A DNA stretch of 64,000 nt from Acidobacteriota bacterium. GTDB lineage: Bacteria; Acidobacteriota; Terriglobia; Acidiferrales; UBA7541. The stretch lies in assembly GCA_013289695.1 (NCBI GenBank), contig JABCZK010000022.1, positions 1 through 64,000 of the forward strand, written 5' to 3'. Made by a program: the position numbers and the translations under genes. Shown here piece after piece: positions 1-7,340 of this stretch (the stretch's first letter is position 1; every line of letters begins with the position of its first letter). Under the pieces are notes generated by a model, which did no database searches, was not told where the DNA came from, and saw nothing but the letters and a program-made list of their open reading frames with translations.

Positions 1-2
1 CC

Positions 3-107
3 GGCTTGCCGTCCTATGCGGAACGGCGTGGTGGTGATGGCGACTTCCCGGCGAACACCATTCGGTTCTATAACAACAAGTCGTGCGGCACGTGGCATCG
101 GTTTTAG
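3..107 (+). CDS. C-terminal end of an unidentified protein (partial)
   Basis: An open frame enters from the left edge and stops with TAG at 105-107, giving about 34 residues that end in NNKSCGTWHRF. Nothing identifies a family. It is called only because the frame is open from the edge and a promoter and new gene follow. It could equally be a chance open frame. Confidence 0.3.
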   Translation, partial: GLPSYAERRGGDGDFPANTIRFYNNKSCGTWHRF

Positions 108-399
108 TTGCTTTCTCGGGGGCCCAGCAAAGGGCCGGCTCGCCCAGGAGCGACCTCGCTGGCACCGCACATGGTAGGTAAACTTGCGTCCGAAGTAAAT
201 AGCTGCCGCCGATTTACTGCGCTTTTCCCCGGGGCCATACAGCTTCATGTAGGGTGCGGCTGTTGCCGTCGTTTCTCCGCCCATGTAGAATCCATTGCGG
301 TTAGAAAAAACCTAGATTTCGTTCAAGGAAGGGCCCTTGCGCAGGGCTGCTTGGTGAATTTTTGCGGTCCAAGTTGCTGCAAACGAATCGGGAGACTTG
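108..399. other. intergenic region without a recognised gene
   Basis: About 290 bases between the partial frame at the left edge and the SYLF gene. A 125-residue open frame crosses it but has no domain, signal peptide or ribosome binding site and runs into the SYLF gene in another frame, so I do not call it. The right part holds the promoter at 263-291. Confidence 0.5.
263..291 (+). promoter_or_regulatory. sigma-70-type promoter for the SYLF/LssY_C pair
   Basis: TTGCCG at 263-268 and TAGAAT at 286-291 are separated by 17 bp. This predicts a start near 298 and a leader of about 100 nt before the ATG at 400. Sequence match only. Confidence 0.45.
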
Positions 400-1095
400 A
401 TGATCAAAGCTGTTGCCGCCGCGGGGTTTATCGCGGCGCTTATGCTCGCTGCGCCTGCGGCCGAAAAAGAATGTGGCCGTGTTGAAGATGCCGGTCGGGT
501 CATGAAAGAGATCATGAACATTCCGGACGACATTCCGAAGAGCGTTATCGGCAAGGCGGACTGCGTCGTGGTGCTTCCTTCGGTGGTGAAATTGGCGTTC
601 GTGCTGGGCGCGAGCTACGGACGCGGTCTGATGACCTGCCGCAGCGGCCCCAATTTTAAGGGCCCTTGGGGCGCGCCGACGATGATGGCGCTGGAAGGCG
701 GCAGTTTCGGCGTGCAGTTGGGCGGCCAGGCCACGGATTTTGTTCTGCTGCTGATGAATCAGCGCGCCGCCAGCAGCATTCTGACCAGCAAAGTGAAATT
801 GGGCGCCGATGCTTCCGTTGCGGCAGGTCCGGTGGGCCGCAACGTTACGGCCGAAACCGATGTACGCATGCGCGCCGAAGTATTTTCCTACTCGCGCGCG
901 CGCGGGCTTTTCGCGGGCATCTCGCTGGCAGGTTCCACACTGCGCCCGGACAATTACGCAAACACGATCTTGTACGGGAAACCCGTGGATTCGAAGGACG
1001 TGGTCCTGTTCGGCAAAGAGCCCGCGCCGGATTGCGCTCGGCTGTTGATCGCCACGCTGAACCAGAAATCACCCAAAAATCTTTCAGGGGATTAA
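400..1095 (+). CDS. SYLF (Ysc84/DUF500) domain lipid-binding protein, exported
   Basis: This 231-residue protein has a short hydrophobic signal-like N-terminus (MIKAVAAAGFIAALMLAAPA). It then resembles SYLF/Ysc84 proteins: an amphipathic start (RVMKEIMNIPDDIPKSVIGKADCVVVLPSV), a glycine-rich core (GASYGRGLMTCR, GGSFGVQLGGQATDFVLLLMN) and the typical tail with ADASVAAGPVGRN, VFSYSRARGLFAGISLAGS and a YGKPV segment. Family members bind acidic phospholipids; bacterial ones are mostly uncharacterised and exported. ATG at 400 is preferred over TTG at 397 because GGAG at 391-394 is correctly spaced for it. The stop TAA shares its last base with the ATG of the next gene, so the two are probably translationally coupled. 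The family call is firm; the role in this organism is unknown. Confidence 0.85.
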   Translation: MIKAVAAAGFIAALMLAAPAAEKECGRVEDAGRVMKEIMNIPDDIPKSVIGKADCVVVLPSVVKLAFVLGASYGRGLMTCRSGPNFKGPWGAPTMMALEGGSFGVQLGGQATDFVLLLMNQRAASSILTSKVKLGADASVAAGPVGRNVTAETDVRMRAEVFSYSRARGLFAGISLAGSTLRPDNYANTILYGKPVDSKDVVLFGKEPAPDCARLLIATLNQKSPKNLSGD

Positions 1096-2282
1096 TGCTT
1101 GCGGCCTCTGCAGTGGCGTTCTACAGACCGCCGTCGGCGGTCGCCGCAGTAATCTTCTGCGTTGCCTTTGCCGCATCCGCCTACCCGGTCGCTTCGCAGG
1201 CCAATTCCGCCAGCGTCACTTCCTATCAACTTGACGTGGACGCCGCCCAACAGTGGGTGGACACCAAAATTGATCTGCGCGCCGGCGAAAAGCTGCGTCT
1301 CACGGCCACAGGAACCATCACCTACCCCGCGGACAAAAAACATCCCGATGGCCGAACGTTCGGCCCAGACGGGCTCGCGCGCGGCTTCGAGGATCTGATC
1401 CATGAATACGCCGTCAGCAATGCCGGACACGGCTCGCTGATCGGGCGCCTGGGCGACGACAATGTCGCGCAACCATTCGCAGTAGGCACGAGCACGGAGT
1501 ATGAGGCGCCGGTAGCGGGCCCGCTGTTTCTGGGAATTAACCAGAGCTTGCGCGACGCTGAGGCCGCCGAGGGAAACTTTCGGGTGAAAATCGAAGTCCT
1601 CGATCCGGGTCTGAGCACCGCTGCGGCGATGGCTATTGGCGGGCCGCCGGAAACGCCGGTTCCCTCCATCACCGCCTCGCTTCTGCAGAAAATTCCGCGC
1701 CGGGTTTCCGATCCACACGGCAATCCTGGAGACATGGTCAACATCCTGCTCGTGGGCACGCCGGAGCAGGTGGTGCAAGTATTCGCGAGAGCCGGATGGG
1801 TGCGCGTGGACCGCTCCGTGCAAGACGCCGTGATGAACGCGGTAATCGATTCGCTCGAAAAAAAAGACTACCTCACGATGCCGATGAGCACGCTGTACCT
1901 GTTCGATCACCCACAAGATTATGGCTTCGCACACGCCGAACCGGTGCGCGTGGCGATGTCACGCAATCACCTCCGCGTGTGGAAATCGCCGTATGTGGTG
2001 GATGGCCGCCCGCTGTGGTGCGTCGCGGCCACGCACGACATCGGGTTCGAGCGCGATGAGCGCAACAATAAAGTGACGCACAAGATCGACCCGGCGATTG
2101 ACGGCGAACGCGAGTATGTCAACGACACTCTCTCGCGCACCGGTCTGGTCACACGGCGCACCCACGTCGCCCTCGCCGATCCCGTCACCACAGCCAGCAC
2201 CGCAACTGGCGGCAGCTTCCACTCCGACGGCCGCATCCTAGTCCTAGTGCTAAGAAACGATGAAACCGCCAGCAGCAAATAG
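1095..2282 (+). CDS. exported LssY C-terminal-domain protein with PA-IL-like N-domain
   Basis: The protein has 395 residues. A signal peptide (about residues 1-35) is followed by a beta-rich domain (about 45-165, DAAQQWVDTKIDLRAGEKLRLTATG, GRLGD) resembling PA-IL-like/galactose-binding modules. The C-terminal half (about 205-360) matches LssY_C: NILLVGTPEQVVQVFARAGW, a TMPMSTLYLFDHPQDYGFA segment, then RNHLRVW, WCVAATHDIGFE and HKIDPAIDGEREYV. LssY_C proteins are widespread but functionally unclear. The frame stays open well upstream (to 666), but that part overlaps the SYLF gene; the start at 1095 overlaps the SYLF stop (TAATG) and begins right at the signal peptide. The binding role of the N-domain is inferred from fold resemblance only. 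Confidence 0.8.
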   Translation: MLAASAVAFYRPPSAVAAVIFCVAFAASAYPVASQANSASVTSYQLDVDAAQQWVDTKIDLRAGEKLRLTATGTITYPADKKHPDGRTFGPDGLARGFEDLIHEYAVSNAGHGSLIGRLGDDNVAQPFAVGTSTEYEAPVAGPLFLGINQSLRDAEAAEGNFRVKIEVLDPGLSTAAAMAIGGPPETPVPSITASLLQKIPRRVSDPHGNPGDMVNILLVGTPEQVVQVFARAGWVRVDRSVQDAVMNAVIDSLEKKDYLTMPMSTLYLFDHPQDYGFAHAEPVRVAMSRNHLRVWKSPYVVDGRPLWCVAATHDIGFERDERNNKVTHKIDPAIDGEREYVNDTLSRTGLVTRRTHVALADPVTTASTATGGSFHSDGRILVLVLRNDETASSK

Positions 2283-2371
2283 CACGCGGTGGATCGTCCT
2301 ACCGCGCGACTCTCGCTAAGATTCCAATAGTCCCGGGTCACCAAACGCTCACCAAAGGCTCACCAAAGGCA

Positions 2372-2400
2372 TTGCCTCGGCGCATGGTTTCGCCTATGAT
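2372..2400 (+). promoter_or_regulatory. sigma-70-type promoter for the ExeA-like gene
   Basis: TTGCCT at 2372-2377 and TATGAT at 2395-2400 have a 17-bp spacer. The ATG is at 2427 with AAGGA at 2416-2420. Just upstream lies a tandem duplication of CTCACCAAAGG (2349-2370). Confidence 0.55.
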
Positions 2401-2426
2401 GGTGGCCCCGCCCTCAAGGAACCCCT

Positions 2427-4214
2427 ATGAGCGGGCAATTTTCCAGTTTTTTTGATCTGCGTGACAACCCCTTCCGCGCCAACCCAGACCCCCGCTATTT
2501 GTTCCTCACCCGGCAGACCAAAGAAACCCTGGACCAGATCATCGAAGGAATTCGCGGACGCAAAGGTTTGCTGTTGCTTACCGGCGAAGTCGGCACGGGC
2601 AAGACCGTCTTGCTCAATCGCCTGATGGAGTGGCTCGAGCAAGAGCGCATCCCCAAAGCATTCATTTTCAATTCGCATTTGAAAGCCAGCGAAGTGCTCG
2701 AATTGATCCTGGCGGATTTTGGAATTCCCTTCAACGCGAACCGCGGAACACCGCTGGCGCACCTCCTGAGTTGGCTGCAGGACCGCAGCTGCGCGGGCCA
2801 GACCCCGGTATTGTTCGTTGACGAAGCGCAAGGGCTCACGCTGCGTACGCTCGAAGAGCTTCGTATGCTTTTGAATCTTGAGACCAGCCAGGGCAGCCTG
2901 TTGCAGATAGTCCTCTGCGGCCAGCCGGAATTCGAAGAAACGTTGAAACGTCCCGAGCTGCGTCAACTGCGCCAGCGCATCGCGCTGCGTTGCCGTACCG
3001 CGGCGCTGACGCTCGAGGAAACTCAGGATTATATCGATGCACGCCTGCGCGTCGCGGGCGGCTCGGGTGCCGCGGTCTTCCACCCGGAAGCTGTGCAGGC
3101 GTTGTCGTATTATTCGCGCGGACTCCCGCGCGTGCTCAATGCGCTATGCGAGCAGTCCCTAATGCGAGCCGCGCGCGAGAAAATCCGCCCCGTGCCCGGA
3201 CGCATGATCGGTGAAGCCGCCCACGAACTTCACTATGACGAGATCAGGCCGTACGCTCCGCGTCCCGCTTCCGATGACGCAGTCTTTTCTGGCGTGTTTG
3301 AACAGCCGCTGGGTTTTGCAGGAACTCCGGAATTTTTCACAGCAACCGCTCCGTTCAGCCAAGGCGTGCCGCTCGACGCCACAGCGCCCGGTATCACGAG
3401 CCCGGAGCCGAATCGTCTCGCTGCGGCCGCCGCTGCGGGCGGATCCCCGCTCGCGCCGAGCACTCGATTTGACGCTCGCATACTACCTCGTGATCCTGGC
3501 CTCGCCGCGCCACGAATTTTGCAAGCCCCCATCGCGTTTCCTTCGCCGACTCAACGGCAATCGCCGTCATATCTGGCGTCAGAGGAATTTATCGGCCGTC
3601 TCGCTTCGGCGTCTAAAACTGACGCTGCGATCGAACGGCGCATCGTTGAACGCACGGTCACCCCGGGCGTCATTGCGCCTCCTGCCGCCGTGCCGCGGAA
3701 AGCAGCGAGCCAAGAAAATAATTTCCGCAATCACTGGAGAGACCAATATCTCGTCGCGACGAATAGCCTAAAATCTGTGCTGTCTGCGATCGCGACGGCA
3801 TCGCGAATTTGTATGGCGCAATTGCAAACGCACGCCGTCTCATTGTTCAAGTCTCTCGCCGGGCGTTTGCAGGTGTGGCGAAATAGAAGATGGAACGAAA
3901 TCAAGATCGACTTCAAGTGGAGTGAATTCGCATCATCATGCCTGCGATGGTTGCGCGCGCCGTCCCGTGCAACGCGCCGCGACGCATCGCCAAACTCGCA
4001 TGGGCCTGCGCCAGAGACCGAGTCGTCCGCGCGCATTCCGGCAACACCGCCTCTCCGGAGTCATCCGCGGCCTCGTCCAAGCCGCTCGCAGTTCATTCGC
4101 GGCCTCGAAGCCGCCCCGCGTGTCACCACGTCCATCTTGCAGTGGCTCCACGAGCCGAGCCACTCGCTGCGCGAACGCAAGTCGCCTCATGCTTCCGATA
4201 CCCAATTGCCTTGA
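2427..4214 (+). CDS. ExeA/GspA-like AAA+ ATPase with long low-complexity C-terminus
   Basis: This protein has 595 residues. Residues 1-275 are a typical ExeA-family module: the opening F-x-L-R-D-NPF-x-PDPRYLFLT, Walker A GEVGTGKT (about 53-60), Walker B VLFVDEAQ (about 130-137), a sensor segment LQIVLCGQPEF, LRQLRQRIALRC, and the lid segment YYSRGLPRVLNALCEQSL. ExeA-type ATPases energise outer-membrane secretin assembly or act in pilus and polysaccharide export systems. Residues 280-595 are proline, alanine and arginine rich with no recognisable domain or peptidoglycan-binding motif; their base composition matches the surroundings. No secretin or pilus gene is nearby, so the partner is unknown. 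The start is supported by AAGGA and an upstream promoter. Confidence 0.85.
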   Translation: MSGQFSSFFDLRDNPFRANPDPRYLFLTRQTKETLDQIIEGIRGRKGLLLLTGEVGTGKTVLLNRLMEWLEQERIPKAFIFNSHLKASEVLELILADFGIPFNANRGTPLAHLLSWLQDRSCAGQTPVLFVDEAQGLTLRTLEELRMLLNLETSQGSLLQIVLCGQPEFEETLKRPELRQLRQRIALRCRTAALTLEETQDYIDARLRVAGGSGAAVFHPEAVQALSYYSRGLPRVLNALCEQSLMRAAREKIRPVPGRMIGEAAHELHYDEIRPYAPRPASDDAVFSGVFEQPLGFAGTPEFFTATAPFSQGVPLDATAPGITSPEPNRLAAAAAAGGSPLAPSTRFDARILPRDPGLAAPRILQAPIAFPSPTQRQSPSYLASEEFIGRLASASKTDAAIERRIVERTVTPGVIAPPAAVPRKAASQENNFRNHWRDQYLVATNSLKSVLSAIATASRICMAQLQTHAVSLFKSLAGRLQVWRNRRWNEIKIDFKWSEFASSCLRWLRAPSRATRRDASPNSHGPAPETESSARIPATPPLRSHPRPRPSRSQFIRGLEAAPRVTTSILQWLHEPSHSLRERKSPHASDTQLP

Positions 4215-4275
4215 TGCCATACAAAGCTAGGAATTCCCAGCAGCCGCGCAATTCCGCAGCTGGGTCCGGGCCACG

Positions 4276-4304
4276 TTGACGTCTCTGCGACCACGACCTA
4301 TGAT
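4276..4304 (+). promoter_or_regulatory. sigma-70-type promoter for the S9 peptidase gene
   Basis: TTGACG at 4276-4281 and TATGAT at 4299-4304 are 17 bp apart, one of the best matches in the window. The predicted start is near 4311, giving a leader of about 24 nt that contains GAGGAG (4322-4327). Confidence 0.6.
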
Positions 4305-4334
4305 GGCGCGATTCTCTTACCGAGGAGACGCCTT

Positions 4335-6281
4335 GTGAATTTCAGCGGACTCGCGTTGCTGCTCGTTTTTTCGATCACCGTGTTGGCCGCTTCGGATTCC
4401 CCGGACGCGCGCGAAATCACTGACCCGAAATCCGTCGCCTCGCTACCCGCGCTGGGAGCGGTGCCTATTCCCGTGGACGATCTTTTCTACACGCGCTCCG
4501 TCGGAGGCGGCGCCTGGTCACCGGACGGAAAGCAAGTCGTCTTCAGCACCAACCTTACCGGCCGAAACAATTTGTGGAAAGTAAGCGCCGCGGGCGGCTG
4601 GCCGATTCAGCTTAGCCAATCCGACGATCGCCAGTCCGGCGCGACATGGTCTCCCGATGGAAAATGGATCGTCTTTCAATCCGATCAAGGCGGCGGCGAA
4701 ATTTATGATCTTTTCGCGATTCCCAGCGACGGCGGCGAGGTCGTGAACCTGACCAACACGCCCGAAATTTCCGAAACCAGCGCGGTGTGGTCGCGCGACG
4801 GCAAGACGATCGCATTCGCCTACAAACCCAAGACCGCTTCGGCCACCGATATTGCCGTTCTCGACTGGAAAACGCGCGCGGTGCGCAATCTGACGCAGGA
4901 AAAAACAGCGAACCATCTGTGGAGCAACGCCATCTGGAGCCCGGACGGAAAATTCATTTACGCCACGCGCTTCAACGCCGGCTTCACCGATTCGGACGCC
5001 TACCGCATTGATGCCGCCACCGGCGCGCCGGAAAATCTGTCACCGCACGAAGGCGATCACCGCACCATGGCCTCCGCCGTTTCGCCCGATGGCGGCACGC
5101 TGCTGGTCGCTTCGGATCGCCCCGGCGGCTACAGCAACGTCGCCGAAATCGATATCGCAACCAAGCAACTCACCTGGGTGACCGACCTGAAGTGGGAAGC
5201 GAACGCGGGAGACTTTTCGCCCGACGGCAAACAATTTACCTACGAAGTAAACGCAGACGGCCGCAGCGACGGCTACCTCGCCGACAGCTCGACGCGACAC
5301 GGCGCTAAAATCAATTTGCCCGCGGGGCTCAACAGCTACGCCGGAAATCCTTCGCCGTTCGCGCACATCGGCGCGCGCCTGCTGGTTTCGCACCAAAGCT
5401 CGACGCAGCCTGGTGATTTGTGGGTTTACGACAACGCGCAGCGCTCGGCGCGCCAACTTACTTTTTCCGCCATCGCCAGCCTCACCGCCGCGAAAATTCC
5501 GCCTTCGCAGCTGGTACATTATAAAAGTTTCGACGGAAAAATTATCAGCGCCTTCGTCTGGGTGCCATTCAATTTGAAGCGCGACAGCTCGAATCCCGCG
5601 ATCGTGCTGCCGCACGGCGGCCCCACCGGCCAGACCACCGATTATTTCAACCGCACCGTCGTGGCTCTCGCAACGCGCGGATATATCTGCATCGCGCCCA
5701 ATGTGCGCGGCTCTACCGGTTACGGCATGGATTTTCAGCAGGCCAACGTGAAAGACCTCGGCGGCGGCGACTTGCAAGATGAAATCTACGGCGTGAAATT
5801 CCTCGAAGCCACAGGCTACGTGGATTCCAAAAAAGTCGGAATCACCGGCGGCTCCTATGGCGGCTATATGACTCTGATGGCCATCGGCAAGGCGCCGGAT
5901 ATTTGGGCCGCAGCCGTGGAGGAATACGGCATCATCAACTGGCTCACGATGCTGCAGCACGAAGACCCTTTCCTGCAGCAATACGAAAAATCCCTGCTCG
6001 GCGATCCGGAAAAAGATCGTGCGATTTACGACGCTGATTCTCCGCTCACCTATATAAAAAACGCCAAAGCGCCGCTGCTGGTGTTGCAAGGCGACAACGA
6101 CATCCGCGTGCCCAAGGAAGAAGCAGAGCAGGTAGTGAAAACCCTGCACGATTCCGGCAAGACCGTGGACGCGCATTACTACTCGAACGAAGGCCACGGC
6201 TTCGCCAAACGCGAAAATCAAATTGACGCGATTCGCCGCACCATTGATTGGTTTGACCGCTATCTAAAGGGCGCGAAGTAG
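4335..6281 (+). CDS. exported S9 family (prolyl oligopeptidase-type) peptidase
   Basis: A 648-residue serine peptidase with a signal peptide (about 1-20). Residues about 45-390 form a TolB/WD40-like beta-propeller with repeated W-S-P/R-D-G-K units (GGAWSPDGKQVVFSTN, ATWSPDGKWIVF, VWSRDGKTIAF, IWSPDGKFIYATR). Residues about 400-645 are the alpha/beta-hydrolase domain with nucleophile Ser507 in GGSYGGYM, probable Asp589 in GDNDIRVP and His621 in NEGHGFA. Family members cleave peptides after proline or release acylated residues; export suggests use of external peptides. The start is GTG at 4335 with GAGGAG upstream. The gene is monocistronic as far as I can see. Confidence 0.93.
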   Translation: MNFSGLALLLVFSITVLAASDSPDAREITDPKSVASLPALGAVPIPVDDLFYTRSVGGGAWSPDGKQVVFSTNLTGRNNLWKVSAAGGWPIQLSQSDDRQSGATWSPDGKWIVFQSDQGGGEIYDLFAIPSDGGEVVNLTNTPEISETSAVWSRDGKTIAFAYKPKTASATDIAVLDWKTRAVRNLTQEKTANHLWSNAIWSPDGKFIYATRFNAGFTDSDAYRIDAATGAPENLSPHEGDHRTMASAVSPDGGTLLVASDRPGGYSNVAEIDIATKQLTWVTDLKWEANAGDFSPDGKQFTYEVNADGRSDGYLADSSTRHGAKINLPAGLNSYAGNPSPFAHIGARLLVSHQSSTQPGDLWVYDNAQRSARQLTFSAIASLTAAKIPPSQLVHYKSFDGKIISAFVWVPFNLKRDSSNPAIVLPHGGPTGQTTDYFNRTVVALATRGYICIAPNVRGSTGYGMDFQQANVKDLGGGDLQDEIYGVKFLEATGYVDSKKVGITGGSYGGYMTLMAIGKAPDIWAAAVEEYGIINWLTMLQHEDPFLQQYEKSLLGDPEKDRAIYDADSPLTYIKNAKAPLLVLQGDNDIRVPKEEAEQVVKTLHDSGKTVDAHYYSNEGHGFAKRENQIDAIRRTIDWFDRYLKGAK

Positions 6282-6506
6282 CGTACGAGCAAGGGAGAAG
6301 CTTCCGGCGGTTCTGCAGTTTGCGGGAAAAGCAGATCCCTCGCTGCGCTCCCTTCCCGCGTCAGGGCAAACGGGAGGACGCTCGAACTTTGCCTCGGCAA
6401 AATCACGGAAAGCGAAAATTCTTGCGTCGGAAGAATTTGAATCCATTACTGGCAATTGAGCGCGCCGGCAGAAGTGGCGAGCGAGTAGCGCGAAGCAATA
6501 ATTTCC
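6282..6506. other. intergenic region, no gene seen
   Basis: The S9 peptidase and the receiver-like gene converge on this stretch. It contains AGATCCCTC-CTGCG (near 6330), which recurs at 62868-62885, suggesting a degenerate dispersed repeat. No clear terminator hairpin with a T-run is visible. Confidence 0.4.
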
Positions 6507-6896
6507 TCACTCCAGCGAAGTGAACTCCCCACGGCGCGCCACGAATTCCACTTCGCCCTCGGCCACCATGCGCAGAATCTCGGACTGCCGTTCAGCAGCG
6601 GCAATCAGAACCGCCGCAGCTGTTTTCGTCAATTGGCGCAGCACTTCAGGCAGCGGAGCGCCCTGGAGAAATCCGTCATCGAGCAGAATCGCGCACGGTG
6701 AATCCTGCGCCATGCGCTCGATTGAGGCCGGCAAACTCGCGGCAACGGAGACCGCGCCAACGTGAGCGCAGAGCTTGAGTTCACGCGTAAGCTGATCTGC
6801 GAGCCCGGCATCGGCAACGCACAGCAGCGCGCCTCGCGCAGCCAGCATCTCTTTACCTTCAGTGGGCATTCGCATGGCGCTGCAGTTCGGTCTCAT
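6507..6896 (-). CDS. degenerate receiver-like domain protein
   Basis: This 129-residue protein has the alternating pattern of a response-regulator receiver (GALLCVADAGLADQLTREL, PCAILLDDGFLQG, LPEVLRQL, AAVLIAAAE, ILRMVAEGEVEFV) and no output domain. The first acidic cluster is reduced to one aspartate (VADAG). LLDD could hold the phospho-acceptor, but the usual Thr/Ser before the alanine and the Lys-Pro near the end are missing (AAA, RRGE). It may be a pseudo-receiver used for protein contacts. ATG at 6896 has AGGAAGG about 14 nt upstream; later ATGs at 6875 and 6869 are possible. Confidence 0.5.
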   Translation of the reverse strand: MRPNCSAMRMPTEGKEMLAARGALLCVADAGLADQLTRELKLCAHVGAVSVAASLPASIERMAQDSPCAILLDDGFLQGAPLPEVLRQLTKTAAAVLIAAAERQSEILRMVAEGEVEFVARRGEFTSLE

Positions 6897-7340
6897 ATTT
6901 CCCGGCCCCTTCCTGGACGGGAAATCTACAAGCGCTGCTCGACTTCGCGGCCGCGCTGCAACCGACTGTCTCTGATATCGGGCGCTCCGCTGTGAATACC
7001 GTTCCTACCACCATGGTATTCGGTCCCCTTTTCCGTTTTCGTTCTCGACATCATTTGCAACACAAGCACCAAATGGGAACGATTCCGGATCTGCCCGATC
7101 TAACAGTGTTTAATCGTAGATTCGGCGAAGAGTGAGGCGCAGAGTGTAGGGTCGAATTGGAATAATTAACAAGTCCGTAATAGTACGCAGGCGAATAAGT
7201 CTATTTTCTCGTAGGTCGTGCAACGTCGGGACCGCAGAAGTGGCAACGAGGGAGAATTGCGACAACTGGCTTACAACTGGCGGCGCATCCCGGTCGTCTT
7301 GGGACCGTTACCGCCCCTTCAATGCTCATCCAATTCGTGT
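6897..7340. other. intergenic region, no gene seen
   Basis: About 440 bases between two leftward genes. Short open frames here lack starts, ribosome sites and domains. The section 7125-7200 is notably AT-richer than its surroundings (GGAATAATTAACAAG and neighbours) and could hold regulatory DNA or mark the 3' end of the BNR gene transcript. I recognise no RNA gene. Confidence 0.4.

Noticed and set aside
5040..6221. 393-residue leftward open frame
   Set aside because: Antisense to the S9 peptidase gene, whose catalytic motifs and promoter are clear; no domain in the shadow frame.
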